Below, one piece after another: positions 1 to 13,100 of a stretch of DNA of 64,000 nt (its first letter is position 1; every line of letters begins with the position of its first letter). The notes below the pieces were generated by a model that saw nothing but the letters and a program-made list of their open reading frames with translations, did no database searches and was not told where the DNA came from. The position numbers were made by a program, and so were the translations under genes. The stretch covers positions 67,435,381 to 67,499,380 of the forward strand of contig JALJCS010000001.1 of assembly GCA_023055355.1 (NCBI GenBank). Direction: 5' to 3'. This DNA comes from Agelaius tricolor. Lineage: Eukaryota; Chordata; Aves; Passeriformes; Icteridae.

Positions 1-3000
1 TTAGACAATTAGTTTTATATTTGCAATAACCTTTATCTGAAGAATAGTAACTGAATTTCTCATAGTGTCTACATTTCTTAATATCAAGCTATGACTTTGT
101 TTTTGGGAAGAGTTTACAGTGTTAGAAAACTAATTCCTTTTACTCCTTTTACTCTATCTCACTGTTTAAAAAAAAGAATACAGTCTTCCCTGCTGAATAT
201 CCTTTAAAATTTGCTTCAGACTTTCACACAGAGAAGAAGGGACAAAAATTTTAAAGGAAAAGATTGAAACCTCTTACACACTGCAGACACAGTAACCTCT
301 GTGGAAATCTAACAGTTAAGGATTTTCTATTTAATTTCACAAATTTAATAATAGAAAGTCTAATTTTGCAAACCTTTTGCATATTTTCTCCTTTTTATTC
401 ATATGGATTCACTGAATTTTTTATAAATAGAAGGGATCAGCATAGAACTACCAGGAACAAGTCCAATTTTATGCACAAAAGTTAAAAAAGCCCATCTTTT
501 TATTATAAAAAATGACTAGTTTTAAAAATAAAGAGTTATGAGCTATAGCAAAATATGTTGGGATTTTTTAATTGTGCAATGTTTAAAATAAGGAGTCAAT
601 GAAGGAAGGTATATAGAGTAATTATTACTTGGTTAATAAAAATTTATAAATTAAATACCAGCTCTTTCACCAAATACTTATGCATTTGTTTTCTCTTGGT
701 TGCATTTACCCTAATTTACTGAATGTTTGCATATATACAAATGAAAATGCAATGTATTTTTAGATATAAATGCAAAGCATTGTTCTAACATATTCTGATA
801 ACACCCACACCAGTCTGTAGCTTGTCTTTCTGAAAAGGAATAGGCTAATGTATGAAGTAAAAAATGGCAAGAGGTCCTAATTTACATAGTTAATTTTCCA
901 GGTGGAGACTGCTGTGGGACTGAAATAAGAAGCACTGTGAGTCAGATTGAACTTTCAGCATTTCAGCAGAATATTGTTCTGACACTTGATGAAATATCTT
1001 TTACAAAAAGGTCATATTAGCCGAGAAGGTAAACTATCTTTATCTTATGATGTGGAAAAAATACACTCTAATAGCAGTAAATACACCAGGAGTACAGTCT
1101 GAGAGACCAGTTTGATAGTTTAATATTGTGGAAAATGCACCACATACAGTGAAAGTAGGTGTGATGGCAAAGGGAAGAGGAATAGAAAACTTTCAGCTCT
1201 GAAGTTGAAGGCAATGAGGCATAAAGATTTCCTGCCACATAGTAGATGCTTTTGCTGTCAGGCATCAGATTTTTCAGCACACAGCATAATATTTTGCATA
1301 TAAATGTTAATTTTTACAAGTGTTAGTGGTATGAAGTGCCTATGACTCTCACCCATCTTTATTGAGCAGTTTAGTTCCTGAGCATGCCTTAGAGGTTCTC
1401 TTACACCTTGGTGTAATGCCTTTTTAGTCTAATTTCCAGTGGTCTGGCTTATGGTACAGACCACCTATGGAAAAGATAAAGTTGCAGTCTTTGAGCTCAT
1501 TTAAGTGGAAAGGAACTTTGTGCATTCTACTGGAAATATTTTGTTAAGGCGGCTCATGTGCCTACAGTTTACATTGAAAGTAAATAAGTTGTAAGAACTC
1601 AAGAAGGATATATTAGCTTCCTTGTAGAGAAGATTAATATTAAAAGTTAATACTTTGAAGTATAATCCATAATTCTATGAAATAAATAGTAACTTCTATT
1701 GATATTAGCTTGGTCCAGTCATTGAGCTTCTTAGGACAAACTGCTGGACCAAGCTTTCATTTTGGGTACAACCTGTTACTGTACCACTTCTTTCTATAAA
1801 TGATCTAACTGTACAAATTCTTCATACTGAAAGATGAGACATGAATACAATATGGATCAACAGTGTTTAAAATATCATGTTCCTTTTTGCCACTGAAGTA
1901 TACCAGTATTTTATTTCTATCTGGAACAAAACATCTAAAAGCAGTGGCAACTGAGCACTCCAGCAAGTAAATTGAGGATTTGTTTTTTTAATGTTCCTAA
2001 ACTTTGGCTGAAGTTATCGCAGGATAGGTCCATACAATCTTACTACCATGTGCATTTCTGGGTCTCCTTTCCAGAATCATGATATCTAGGATTTCCTTCC
2101 TCGTTCTCTAGACTAGAAGAATTTTATCAATTTTTCTTTCTCTCTCTCTCTCTTTCCCTGCATATAAACAGCTAGTGTGATAGAGGATATGGACTTGCCT
2201 TGATGATTAATTTATATTATATTCTGCTTGAATAATAGATTGACAGAGTTTTCCTGGAAATAAACCAGGATATTCCACCCCATTCCCTAACTAGCCTAAT
2301 TTCATCTCTGGGCAGCATGGATTGCACAGCCTTTGGCTCAGTTTAATTTCAGAAAGGCCCTGTAATATTCACAGAAAAATGTAAGTGCCAGGTCTGACTT
2401 ATGATTTCTACCTGCGCTATAGACTTCTAAATCCTGTGTCAGTTCTAAAACAGATGGCTCGCTCTTTTCACTCTTACTCCTTCCAACACTCATGCAGAAC
2501 ATTCATTTACTTGAATGATGAGCCCTCTATAGTTCTTAAGGCTTAATTCTCCCCGGCTGCAGATTTTTAAGTTTAATGAAGAAATGGATCATAGTCAAGA
2601 TAGATCCAGTTAGGAAGTTGCTAACTTTTTTCATCTGATGCCATAAGGTGAAAACCCTGTGATTCAGTGAGGGCAATTTTAGAGGAAGAAAATAAATATT
2701 CTACGTGGAGAAAACAATATGAAATAAACAGTCAAATGGTTCTTGCAATGGTTCAGTTGTTTCTATGTCTCCTATTTTCTTTCAACATCCTTCAAGTTTA
2801 ATATTTATTCATGCTTTACCATTTGCTTTTTTTTTTGCATTTATCCAAATAAAAATCCTTATTGAATGTCAGTGGTTTGGTCAACAACAAACATTTTTGA
2901 AAAACGTATCCATTTATCATATAAAATGTTTGCAGCAACAATAAGGTTCTCTATACATTTTCTAGACTGACTATTGAAAAAATACTAGCTTTATAAATGA

Positions 3001-3611
3001 TACATTCAGTTCTTAGACTTATTTATATTATTGGTACGTATAATAAAATGGACATGCAGATTTGCTGCTGATCGCTCTTAAGGATTGATTGCTGGTTTAC
3101 AGAAATTCTTTTCTCAAATACATATATTCAGGTACATTCTATTTTCAGGTATAGGTAAATAAATACAACTAGCCAGTGAGTACAGAAAATGAAGACACAT
3201 AAAAGTGAGAGGAAAGAAATTATCTGGTCCTCAGCTATCAGGAAAAAAAAGTTATGGAAAAACATGATAAATTATCTACATTCTGACTTTCAGAACTTTG
3301 AGAATAAAAGGTTTCATTTTCTGAAATGCAGAATTTTTCAACTGTATTTACATGAACTATGTAGACAACAAGTGATCATCTGACTTATTTACTCTGTTTT
3401 TTAATGTCATGTTGTATCATAGACAAATGTGACAGTCTAATCATAAAGGAAAGCAGTGACAGAGCATTCAGAAAAGAGCTCTTAGAATACACAAAAACAA
3501 TTGAACTAATTAGGCTTGGAGAAAGAATATGAACTATTTCTATGCAGTATTAGTTCACATTTTCAATTGTTCCATTTTATCCATGTGTGCAACCTCACTT
3601 TTGTTCACTGG
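1..3611. other. Unique AT-rich non-coding sequence
   Basis: No repeat family, RNA gene or coding exon is recognised here. The reading frames present are short (75 codons or fewer), rich in Phe, Leu, Ile and Lys as expected for translated AT-rich DNA, and match no protein family I know. The only low-complexity item worth naming is a short (TC)n run near 2.14 kb. The stretch could be intergenic or intronic; the sequence does not decide between them. Confidence 0.6.
2139..2153. repeat. (TC)n microsatellite
   Basis: This is a perfect 15-bp TC dinucleotide run embedded in a longer pyrimidine stretch. It is short and probably of low polymorphism. A pyrimidine tract of this kind can resemble a splice-acceptor tract, but no acceptor AG followed by an open exon is evident. 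Confidence 0.8.
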
Positions 3612-5473
3612 TTACAAGCATTCAAAAGGAGAAACATTGAGAGATTGTCTGAGCACTCAGGGATGACATGAGGAAGGCTAAAGCCCTGATAGAATTAAAT
3701 CTGGCCAGGAATGTCAAGGGCAAGAAGAAAACCTTCTCTAGGTACATTAATGATGAAAGGTACACTAGGGAAAACATGGGCCCTCTCTGGAAGAAAATGG
3801 GAAACCTGATTACCTGGAATACAGAGAGGGCTGAAAAATTCAATTACTTTTTTGCTTTGGTCTTCACCAGCTAGTGCTTCAGCCACAGTGACCAAATTAC
3901 AGGATGCAAAAGCAGGGACTCCCACCTGCTGTAGGAGAAGATCAGTTGTGAGACTGTCTAAGGATCCTGAAGGTGCACAAGTCTATGGGACCAATGAAAT
4001 GCATCTGTTGGTCATGAGGGAACTGGTGGAGGAAGTGGTTAAGCCACTATCCGTTATATTTGAGAAGTCATGGCAGTCCAGTGAAGTTCCAACTGACTTA
4101 GAAATGGGAAATATAACTCCCATTTTTAAAAAAGGAAAACCAGAAAGACCTGGGTAAATACAGGCCAGTCAGTCCCACCTTGTGCCTGGCAAGATCATGA
4201 AGAAGATCCTGGAAATTATGCTAAGATACATGGAAAATAAGGAAGTGATTGGGTGACAGCCAACATGGCTTCACTAAGGGTTAACTGTGCCTGACATATA
4301 TGTGATGGTGTTACAGTAGTGGTGGGTGATGAAAGAGAAACTGGTGTCATCTCTCTGGACTTGTGCAAAGCATTTGACACTATTCCACATGACATCTTTC
4401 TCTATGAACTGCAGAGACAGGGGTTTGATAGAGGGACCACTTGATCAATAAGGAATTGACTGGATGGTTTCACTCACAGGTAAATGGCTCAATAGCCAGC
4501 TGCAGACCAGTGACAAGCAGCGTTCCTCAGGGCTTGGTTTTGGGATCAGCACTGTTTAACATCTTTTTCAGTGACATGGACAGTGGGCTTGAGTGAACTC
4601 TCAGCAAGTTTGTCCACAGCACCAGGCTGTGTGGTGCAGTCGACAGGCTGGAGGAAAGGGATGACATCCAGAGGGACCCTGGCAGGTTTGAGGGACTGTG
4701 CAAACCTTCAGTTCAACAAGGGTAAGAACAAGGTCCTGCACCTGGGTCAGGACAATCCCAAGCACAAGCACCAGCTTGGCAGAGAATGCATTGAAAGCAG
4801 GCCTGGGTAGAAGAATTCAGGAATGTTAGTGAATGACATGCTGGACATGACCCTGCCATGTGCACTTGCAGCCCAGAAGGCCAGCTGTGTCCAGGCATGC
4901 ATCAAAAGCAGTGGGGACAGCAGGGTGAGGGAGGACATTCTGCCCACCTACTTTGCTATCATGAGACCCCACTCAGAGTACTGTGTCCAACTCAAAAATA
5001 AGAAGGGTGTGGACCTGCTGGACTGAGTCCAGAGGAGGGTCACAAAGATGATAAGAGGGTGGAAGCACCTCTCCCATGAGGAGAGACTGAGAGTTGGGTT
5101 AGTTCACCCTGGAGAAGAGAAAGTTCAAGGGAGACACAGATGCCCTTCAGTATCTAAAATGGACCTGCAAGAGAGCTGGAGAGGGAATTTTTACAAGGGC
5201 ATGATAGGACAAGGGGGAATGGCTTTAAAATGAAGGAGGGTAGGCTTAGATTAGATACTAGGAACAAATTCTGTACATTGAGAGTGGTGTAGCATTGAAA
5301 CAGGTTGTACAAAGAAGCTGTGGCTAGACAGTCCTAGATCTGTTTGAGGGCAGGTTGGATGGAGTTCTGAGCAACCTGACCTAGTGCATGATATGCTCCT
5401 CATGGCAGGGGTGTTGGAATTAGATGTTCTTTGATGTCTCCTCAAACCCAAACCATTCTACAATTCTATGAAG
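3612..5473 (+). mobile_element. CR1 LINE, 5'-truncated, plus strand
   Basis: This is the largest transposable element in the window, about 1.86 kb of a CR1 non-LTR retrotransposon. Full-length CR1 is about 4.5 kb, so the 5' part is missing, as is usual for CR1. Broken pieces of ORF2 can be followed in order. First comes the region upstream of the reverse transcriptase. A Lys-rich FKKGKPERPG stretch follows near 4119-4154, ended by an in-frame TAA. The RT motif containing LDLCKAFDT lies at about 4355-4381 and includes the first catalytic Asp. VPQGLVLGS is at about 4522-4548, and the C-terminal domain ends near 5230. Frames change repeatedly and stops interrupt every segment, so it is dead. The element ends in the CR1-type tail CATTCTACAATTCTATGAAG. 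The 5' boundary is uncertain by a few tens of bases. Confidence 0.9.
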
Positions 5474-8220
5474 TCTTACAAGAGTTTAGAAAAAGCAGAT
5501 TTCCAGAAAATAAATATGAATTACATTGTCTCCACTAAGACTTGACATAAGAGCATTATACACTCACAAAAATACCTTTGCAACACTGGGATTTCAAATA
5601 TTGACACCAAATATCCTTGTGCCATCTTTCAGTCAATAAAGAGAAAAAAACAACTAACTAACAGTAAATATCTTTACATTTACCTTTGTTCATTTCCTCC
5701 AAGAGAACTGAGAACACAAAAGGAGTTTCCTTGCACATATTCAATTAGTATTGCTAGGAAAATGGGATCTACTTTCAGATATCATGTTGGCCTAAAAATG
5801 GGTTACACATGTCAAATGAATTATTCATTGTAAACTACTCATTTACCTCTTCAGTTAGTAAAACCGATATCCAATTCAAGAGAACACACTTCTCTAAATG
5901 CCTGAATAGCTCACAGGCACAACTCCTGGAGTCTATGCCCCTTCTAATCAGGAGCCATTAAGGGTAGGTCAAAAATGGCAAATGAGATTGACAAAACTAT
6001 ACATTTAATAATAAGTATGATACTATTATGGGTGATTTTTATCTTAATTGGTTTTGAAAATTAATTGGGTGATAACAAAAGCTGGGAAAAAAGCATTTAA
6101 TTTAAATCAGACAATTAAAAGTCCCAGAAGACTTGTGGCTGATAATATTAACCAATGTTTAAAAGATTAAATTTTAGCTTCAGAACCTGAATCATTGTGT
6201 AGTATGCAGGTGAGTCATTATTTTCTGCTAGTAGCAAGCTTAATGAACCTTGTCCATAGATGTTCATCCTTGTTATTAAATTCCTCATTTTAAATTTGTA
6301 AGTTTGGTGTATTATTCCAATTTATAGCTGTCATTTAGGGAAAAAAGAAGAAAAAAAAAAGCCCTCCAAACATGATTTTAGCATTCAAAATTTAGTCGGT
6401 GACATAAAAGGATATTATTTTCACATCCAATTTCACATCAAACCTTAAAAAAATTTCTATTGTCTCCTAAATTGACATTTCAGGTGAAGATTTTTCAGGA
6501 TATTAATGTAAGACTGTTTTCCTGTATTTTGAAAGCTATTGCATTTATAATGGGCTTGTATTACTCATTTTGGAAATGCGCCTTGTTGTCTTCTTTCTGC
6601 ATCATATGAAGTGCAGCAATAGCATTTGTTTTTCTCAAAAATTCTGTGAGAAGGCAATGCCCAACTTTTGCGTGTCTGAAAATAACTTTTCCATATGAGA
6701 GAACAGGGTATTTTCTATCCTCTTCAGAGCCTGAAGAAGCAGATGATCCGTGATTTGCAGATCAAGAAGATCGCTGTAGTTATCCTGTTATGGAGGTTCT
6801 TGAGGTCATGGTGTAGCCAAAACAGTAAGAATCAATGGAGTTCAAAGGTAGAAAAAGCAGAAATGAAAACATGGTTGAAAACCTCTGGTCTGAGTACCTC
6901 TCCACACCCCACACCTTCCAAACACTTGGAAGGTTTATTATGCACTTTGTATTATACTGTGACAACCTACACCTTGAAAAAACAGGCATATTAGGGCTAT
7001 ATTAGCACCAGGGTTATAAACACAAATCAGAAAAGGCTCATTATTGGTTACTGAACGAATGTAACCTGCTGTACAGGCTAGAATTGGCTTTAGAGCAAAA
7101 GAAAGAATAAAAAGAAAATTTATTCAACACATAAAAAATCTTCTTTTATGTCATGAAAGCACAAAGGAGTTAACAAGAAGTATAAAAGACAGCTACAGGC
7201 CCTACAAGAATGGTAACAAAGGGAAAACAGACAGAGATAAATTACTCTGCCTTTTCTCCCCTGGTTAAGGATGTCACCCCTAACTAATGCCATTATTTAT
7301 CTCTTGGGTTCACACTTATATATTACATAACCCAGCTTTTTGATTTGCCATTCACCACATTTTGTTTGCACGAACTCAGCTTCCACATGTAAAAGATTCA
7401 CTTTTACTATAAAATTTGGTTATGCAAACTGGAATTAAAGAGTAAATGTGTATGTGTATTTCAAGCCATGGCCTTCCCATGTCAAAATGTGATCAATAAT
7501 GTGGCAGTGAGTTAGAGGAAATGACACTGTAGCAGATAACAACTGCATAAGGACAGGCATTCCTCAGAAAAGAAACATGCATTTTTCCTAAATACCTCTT
7601 CAGCCCTCTCTAGGTGGCATTCCAGAGTACCACCAAGTTAACATGAGAGGTGACTAACTCAGAGAAGTGAGTCCAATATCGGCAAGCTCATGTTTATATC
7701 AATGGAGAACCCACTAAATATTTAGAAATCTAAAAATGAAAAAGGCTGAAGCCACTGAACTTGGCTGTGTGGAATTCTGCACTACTCAGTGGACCTCCCA
7801 GCAGACTGATCTACAAAACAATACAGGAGAAAAAAACCAAAACAAAAACAATTCAACAAAAAACCCATCCAAAAACCCTCACCAGATACAAAGCCATCAT
7901 TCATTTTCCTTCACTGACTAATCTTTCTTCAAGACCTAATTTCTATGCCTCAAAATTATGTGGTTGTTTGCTTTACTGCTTGTCAAAGCATCTTCAGATA
8001 TTAATAAATGGCTTTGATTTTGTCTTCACTTGTAGAATTGGTTCTAAGTTAATTAAAGTTACTAAATATCAGGATGTATATTTCTAACTGCATAGTATCT
8101 GACTAAACTTTAAAATCTATTAACATATGTCTCAACAAAAGAGTCTTTTTTCTAAAGACACACTTTGCATAGTTTCTTCATATGGAAAATACAGAAAAGT
8201 CAGTTTTATCCTTTCTTTTG
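5474..8220. other. Unique non-coding sequence
   Basis: No gene or recognised repeat is visible apart from the A/C-rich tract near 7.8 kb. The longest reading frames are 99 codons (6695-6994) and 108 codons (7761-8087). Both run through low-complexity DNA and look accidental. A small 9-bp perfect inverted repeat with a 4-nt spacer (6913-6934, arms ACCTTCCAA) is present, but it is too short to call an RNA gene. Confidence 0.55.
7829..7882. repeat. A/C-rich low-complexity tract
   Basis: The tract is made of A runs broken by CC or C, giving CCAAAAC-like words. The complement is G/T-rich. Similar tracts recur elsewhere in this window on both strands, for example at 8583-8656, 19448-19511 and 62063-62159. 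It explains the Lys/Asn/Thr/Gln-rich translations seen here. Confidence 0.7.
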
Positions 8221-8286
8221 AAAAAAGGGAAAGGAAATTAAATCCAAGAAAGAAAGCAAAAAGAAAGTAAGAAAGGAAGGAAGAAT
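8221..8286. repeat. Purine-rich (GAAA/GGAA) tract
   Basis: This is about 65 bases, almost wholly purine, with degenerate AAAG and AAGG units on the plus strand. Purine-rich tracts of this sort are common simple repeats. No coding or RNA function is suggested. Confidence 0.75.
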
Positions 8287-8582
8287 AGTAAAAAAAACAT
8301 GCAAAAATAAAGATTGTATATTTCAGTACAGTTTCTAAGTTTTGAGTTTAAAGTAGGTCTGAGAAATAACAGAATGGCCGAGCTTTTATGAATTCACTAT
8401 GAGTACTTGTATTCAAGACTCCACAGCCTTTCAATGAAAGTTTTGACAAGTTCTTTATGTCTATGGAAATTCAAAACCCTTCTGAAATTCCTTGAGAAGC
8501 CAAAAGATCTCTTCAAAAGATATTGGTTTAGTATATGGAAGGGTCTGAAAAATATACCTTAAGTTTTTGTTGGTAGTGATGC

Positions 8583-8656
8583 TTTTTTGTTTGGTTGGTT
8601 TTTTTTCTTTATTGTTGTGAGGTTTTGTTGTGTTGGGTTTTTTTCTTTTCCCCTAG
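8583..8656. repeat. G/T-rich low-complexity tract
   Basis: T runs are punctuated by GG or GTTG (TTTGGTTGG-type words) on the plus strand. It belongs to the same compositional class as 62063-62159 and is the reverse complement of the A/C-rich tracts at 7829-7882 and 19448-19511. Confidence 0.7.
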
Positions 8657-9621
8657 ATATTGCAGCTTCCCTCCTCCTGTGCTTCTTATGATCAAATAAA
8701 ATTTGAGCTTGTCTACTTTTGGGCCATCCAATTTTTGAAATGATTCCAGTTAATTCTGCTGTGAAACAGTCTTAAAAAGGTAGTTTATGCTCTTCTGAAT
8801 TCTTCTTGAGAAGAATTTGGTGCATTCAGAATAAGTGAGTATACATAAAAGGAAAAAAAAAACTCTCTCATAGCTCTGCTTTTGTTTATACACAGATGGA
8901 AATGGAGAAATATGTCAATAAAGAAGAAAATATGTCTCATGTAAACACTTCTGGTTAATTGACTATCTTTCTCTCTTGTGTCTGTCATTAAATTTTTTTA
9001 AAATCTGCTTATGTTATTGCGTCCAAATGGCAGATCTGTCTCATTTTCCTTTTTCAACACTGGCTTCAGAGCAAGGTGCTCCAACATGAGTTCAATCAGC
9101 ACCACGGACGGAGCCCTCCCTTCACCCTCGTGTTCTCCATCTTGCGTTCTCCATTCATGTTCCAGGTGTCTGGGTCCCTCACACTCCAGTCTCTCACTGG
9201 AAGATGCAGATCCACTGCTCTACCCAGACAGCAGTGCTCAAGTAATCTTTAGAAGGCAATGTTTCAATTGATATTTCTCTGTCAAATCTGCCAACAGGCT
9301 TAAAACCAGATACACGCAGGCAGCAAGGCAGCAGGATATACAAGAAGTGCAAGGCCTGGAGTTTTATTTCCTTAGGGAACAAAACCACAAGATGTTGCTG
9401 CTGCAAAAAAATAAAAATAAAAAATAAAGAAAATGGAAACCAAAAGTTTCTCAGGTTTTTTTGGTCATAGAATAAAATTGAGTAGCAGGATGGTTAAGCA
9501 GTTCTATCTGGCCTCTTGGTGATTTCTGCTATTAAAAAGACAGAAAAAGAAATAGAATCTGGGACACACACTACCCAAGTAACTGAGTCTGCACTCAGTT
9601 TTAGGGAGAAAAAATTGTGCT
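8657..9621. other. Unique sequence with a GC-richer patch
   Basis: Most of this is ordinary AT-rich DNA. From about 9050 to 9240 it becomes noticeably C- and CT-rich, with a few CpGs. An 86-codon frame (9011-9271, Ser/Cys/Pro-rich) covers the patch. I recognise no protein in it and no paired splice sites, so I do not call a gene. Confidence 0.5.
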
Positions 9622-10187
9622 AATTTTGCCTGAGGTAGAATGAATTTTCTTTATAGTGGGTAGCATGGGGCTATGGTTTTGGGTTTATGGTGGAAAGAGT
9701 TCTGATAGTTAAGGGAATATTTTTGTCATTGCTGAGCAGTGCTTACACAGAGCCTTTTCCACTCCTCACACCATTTCACCAGTGAGTAGTTTGGGTCTAC
9801 ACAAGAAATGGGAGGGAACACAGCCAGGACAGCTGTCCCCATCTGAACATCGAGATATTTCATACAATAGGAGGTCATGCTTGGCAGTAAAATGAGGGGG
9901 AGGGTTGGGGGTGAGTCCACTGCTCAGGGACTATCTGGATATGAATCAGTTGCTGAGAAAATATTCATTTGCATTGCTTGTCCTTCTTGGGTTGTATTTC
10001 TTTCACTCTTTTATTTTGATTTTCTTTCCAATTTGTTATTGTTGTTCTTGATAATTATTTTTTTATTGTATTTAAATTCTTAAACTCATAACTTCTACTG
10101 TTTGAATTCTCTTCATCTAATCCTGCTGGGACAGGGAATAAGCAAGCAGCCATGTGGTGATGCTGCTGGCTGGGGTAAAACCATGAG
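9622..10187 (+). mobile_element. Degraded avian ERVL-type solo LTR, plus strand
   Basis: About 565 bp match, by recall, a very common bird LTR family of ERVL (class III) type. Recognisable blocks in order are a 5' block with GAATTTTCTTTATAG, a block around CTGAGCAGTGCTTACACAGAG, then AGGGAACACAGCCAGGACAG at about 9813-9832. A G-rich segment follows just after the expected TATA position, where only the weak remnant TAAAAT survives (9887-9892). A T-rich U3/R part comes next, and the 3' end is GCTGGCTGGGGTAAAACC. The 5' half is homologous, on the opposite strand, to 59280-59545; both contain CACAGCCAGGACA. No internal retroviral sequence flanks it, so it is best read as a solo LTR left by recombination. 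It is old and unlikely to retain promoter activity. Confidence 0.68.
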
Positions 10188-13100
10188 AGTCCTAAAATAT
10201 GTTCAAAGATTAGTGGATTAGTACAGAATGGGATTTTCAGTCATGTCTGAGTGAGGTAAATATTGGATATGGATCATTTATTCTTGGATCCATAAACATA
10301 TATTTTGAATTACACTATGACCATACTCTTTATTTTAAAAAAATCTCTTTTCAAAAGATATAATGAAATAAAACCCAATACAAATTTATAACAAACAAAC
10401 AAACAAACAAACAAACAAACCATAATAAAACCTGCAAATATTTTGCATTCAAAGACAGGTATCTTCTTTCATACCTTTTGATTGCTACATCTTCCATGAA
10501 TATGGGTGTGTTTATGTTCAGAGACATACACAGTTCTGCACATTTAGATGATTCTAGCATGAAACTTGTGGACACTGCTAATGTATTCCTGAGGCCACAG
10601 GCCTGCCAGAGCCTTCAGCTTTGTCTTTTTCTAAAAACTGCATATGAAAGGCTCAAGCAAGTTTTAAGTGAAAAGAGCTAGATAGTCAATCATTTGGAGG
10701 AAATAGAGTGAATGAAAGAAAAATAATGAAACAACTGTCTTCCCTTTCTCTCTGACTGCTGTTTCTTGTCTGTCAGCGTTGTTCTTATTCCAGCAATTCC
10801 ATGATGCAATAAACCCCAGGCCATCGCTTACGTGTTCCTAGCAAAAATCTCACTCCTTTTGTCTCTCAGGCCTGGCCTTTTATATCTCTTTTTATCTGTT
10901 ATATATTTACTGCTTTGTCTCCCTGACTGTTTTTTTTCTGCAGTGTCCTTCGATTTTTCAGGAAACTTCTGTTTCCATCTAACACCTGTCTGAACTACCA
11001 TCCCAGTTCCTTCCTTGCCCAATAATTGACCAGCCAGGTGAAAACAAAAAATAACTTTCTTTTTTGCAAGTAACTCACATCTATGTGAAGGACAATAGCT
11101 CAGATAATTAATACCAAAATCTGTCCACAATATATCTTCTCATCTTTTGTCTTTTCAGAAACAGTTTTCCATATATTTCCATGAATGCATAAATCTTATG
11201 CACACATTTAAAAATGTAAAATGCCATTTTTCGATTTTTTTCCTTTCATTTCTACCAAATTAATTTGAGAAGACAAAAAACCCCAGAATGTAATTCAAAA
11301 TGCCTCGTTTCACAGGTAAGTTTCAAACAATTTTTAAATTAAATGTTATTATTTTTCAAGTGCTGTCAAAAGTTCTTAGCCTAATTTGATCAACAGTAGT
11401 TTAACCATTGACAGCTTCTTTGAGGATGTCCCTGGAAAGTGATGAAAACTGCACTCAGTGTTTCATCATATGTTGAAGACAAATGAAGTGCAGAATCTCT
11501 CATTTCATCATCTTTCCTACATTAATAAAGTTACATGCCTGGTTATGCTTTCACCATGCCACCAATGAATAACATTGGACTCCTTCAAATAGTCCACTGG
11601 TGGAAAAGGAAAACCCAATTCTTATAAAATAAAAATGTTGTAAAATAATTTATAGTACAATTTTACATTTTAATTTGAAGAAATTAAATATTTTAGGAGT
11701 AAAATATTCTTAATATTTTAGAAATAAAGATTAAATTAAGTATTAAATTTCTTAAAAAAAAAATTTCACCTTTGAAACTCATGGATCCATTAATAAATTA
11801 TTGAGCACCAACATTGACTAATTTTATTTAATAAATAAAAGTTCAATTAGTACTGTCAAATAGTGCCTTTACTAAAAGGTGCTACTGACTCTATCTCTCA
11901 TAGCAGAAGTTCATACTGTGGTTCACAGGTCACTGTTCAAGAGAATTTTTATGCTACTGTTGACCAGCCAGGCATTTGATAAGTGTTTTAATTATCAGTG
12001 AAGATGCCTTCTCCTGATAGACACAGAGCATGAGAAATGGTAATGATATTTCTCCTTGTGTGTCTTCAGGTATGTATTTGATTTTACAAAATCAGAAAGA
12101 ACTAACTGCAGGAAATTCCATGAATAGCCCTTGTGTTTTTATGTATTCCTGAAAGCCTCAATGATAGAAGACTATATCAGAGAATATATAAACTTACCAA
12201 GCTTTGCCAGAGTCAGGCCAGGTGCACAAGCTGTGCAAAGTGTAGTAAATTATCACATTTTCTAAGTCTCTCTTACCCCTGAGTCAAATGACACTTTCAG
12301 GGTCAACAGAATCAACTCTTGAGACTTTCTGAGATGGAGGGAAAGTCAGGAGAGAAACCAAGTTGGAAAACTTACGTTAAAACCAGGGATTTAGCTCTAC
12401 CACCCTTTTCTTTCTGTAAGGAAAGGTTCATACCCAGATGGTCTTTCTTTCAAACAACTGCTCCTGTGGCACTGAAGTTTTCAATGCCTCTTGAAGTGAA
12501 GTTGGAGATGACAGCCATCCTGCTCCCACTCAGATGTCAGAAGGGTTGCCCGTACCTTGATATGCTGGGAAAGAGGAGACCAGATGGAAAGTACCTTGGA
12601 CATCAGGTAAGCAATACAAATGACTTTTATTGTATCTACCAATATTTTAATGCAGTAAATCAAAATGCACCTCTGATAACTCATTGACAAATTCTTTTTC
12701 TACTGTGATACAATCTACCTTGTTCAAATACTTCTTTGTACCAAACAAGGGAATAAAGTGTGCTGCTTTTGTGAATGACCTTGAGAATTCTGGAACAGTT
12801 TTCAAAATCTGCTGTGTTATGATTAAATAAACAATAAGTTAGCCTGTATGTTTTGGTTTGCTGAAATCAGTTTAGGGAGAGCAGGCCTCTGGGAACTAAA
12901 ACTATAAGCATTCAAACAAAATGTTTTGTAGGCTCAGTACTAAAAGCTAGATCTCAAGGTGTATGCAATATGCATTTTGTGATTAGTTTCTCTAATCAGA
13001 AATATTAAAAAAAAAATATTGTGGATGCCGTAATGTTTAGCTAATGAAAAATAAGACTTTGGAATTCTTTCAGAAGTGAATGTGGAAAATTATCTCTTTC

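Noticed and set aside
1669..1682. AATTCTATGAAATAA resembling a CR1 tail
   Set aside because: No CR1 3' UTR sequence precedes it and the match is a single short word.
3668..5233. Several overlapping frames of 60-100 codons
   Set aside because: All are fragments of the dead CR1 ORF2 or its antisense shadows, so they are covered by the CR1 entry.
6913..6934. 9-bp perfect inverted repeat with a 4-nt spacer
   Set aside because: Short enough to be expected by chance in a window of this size.
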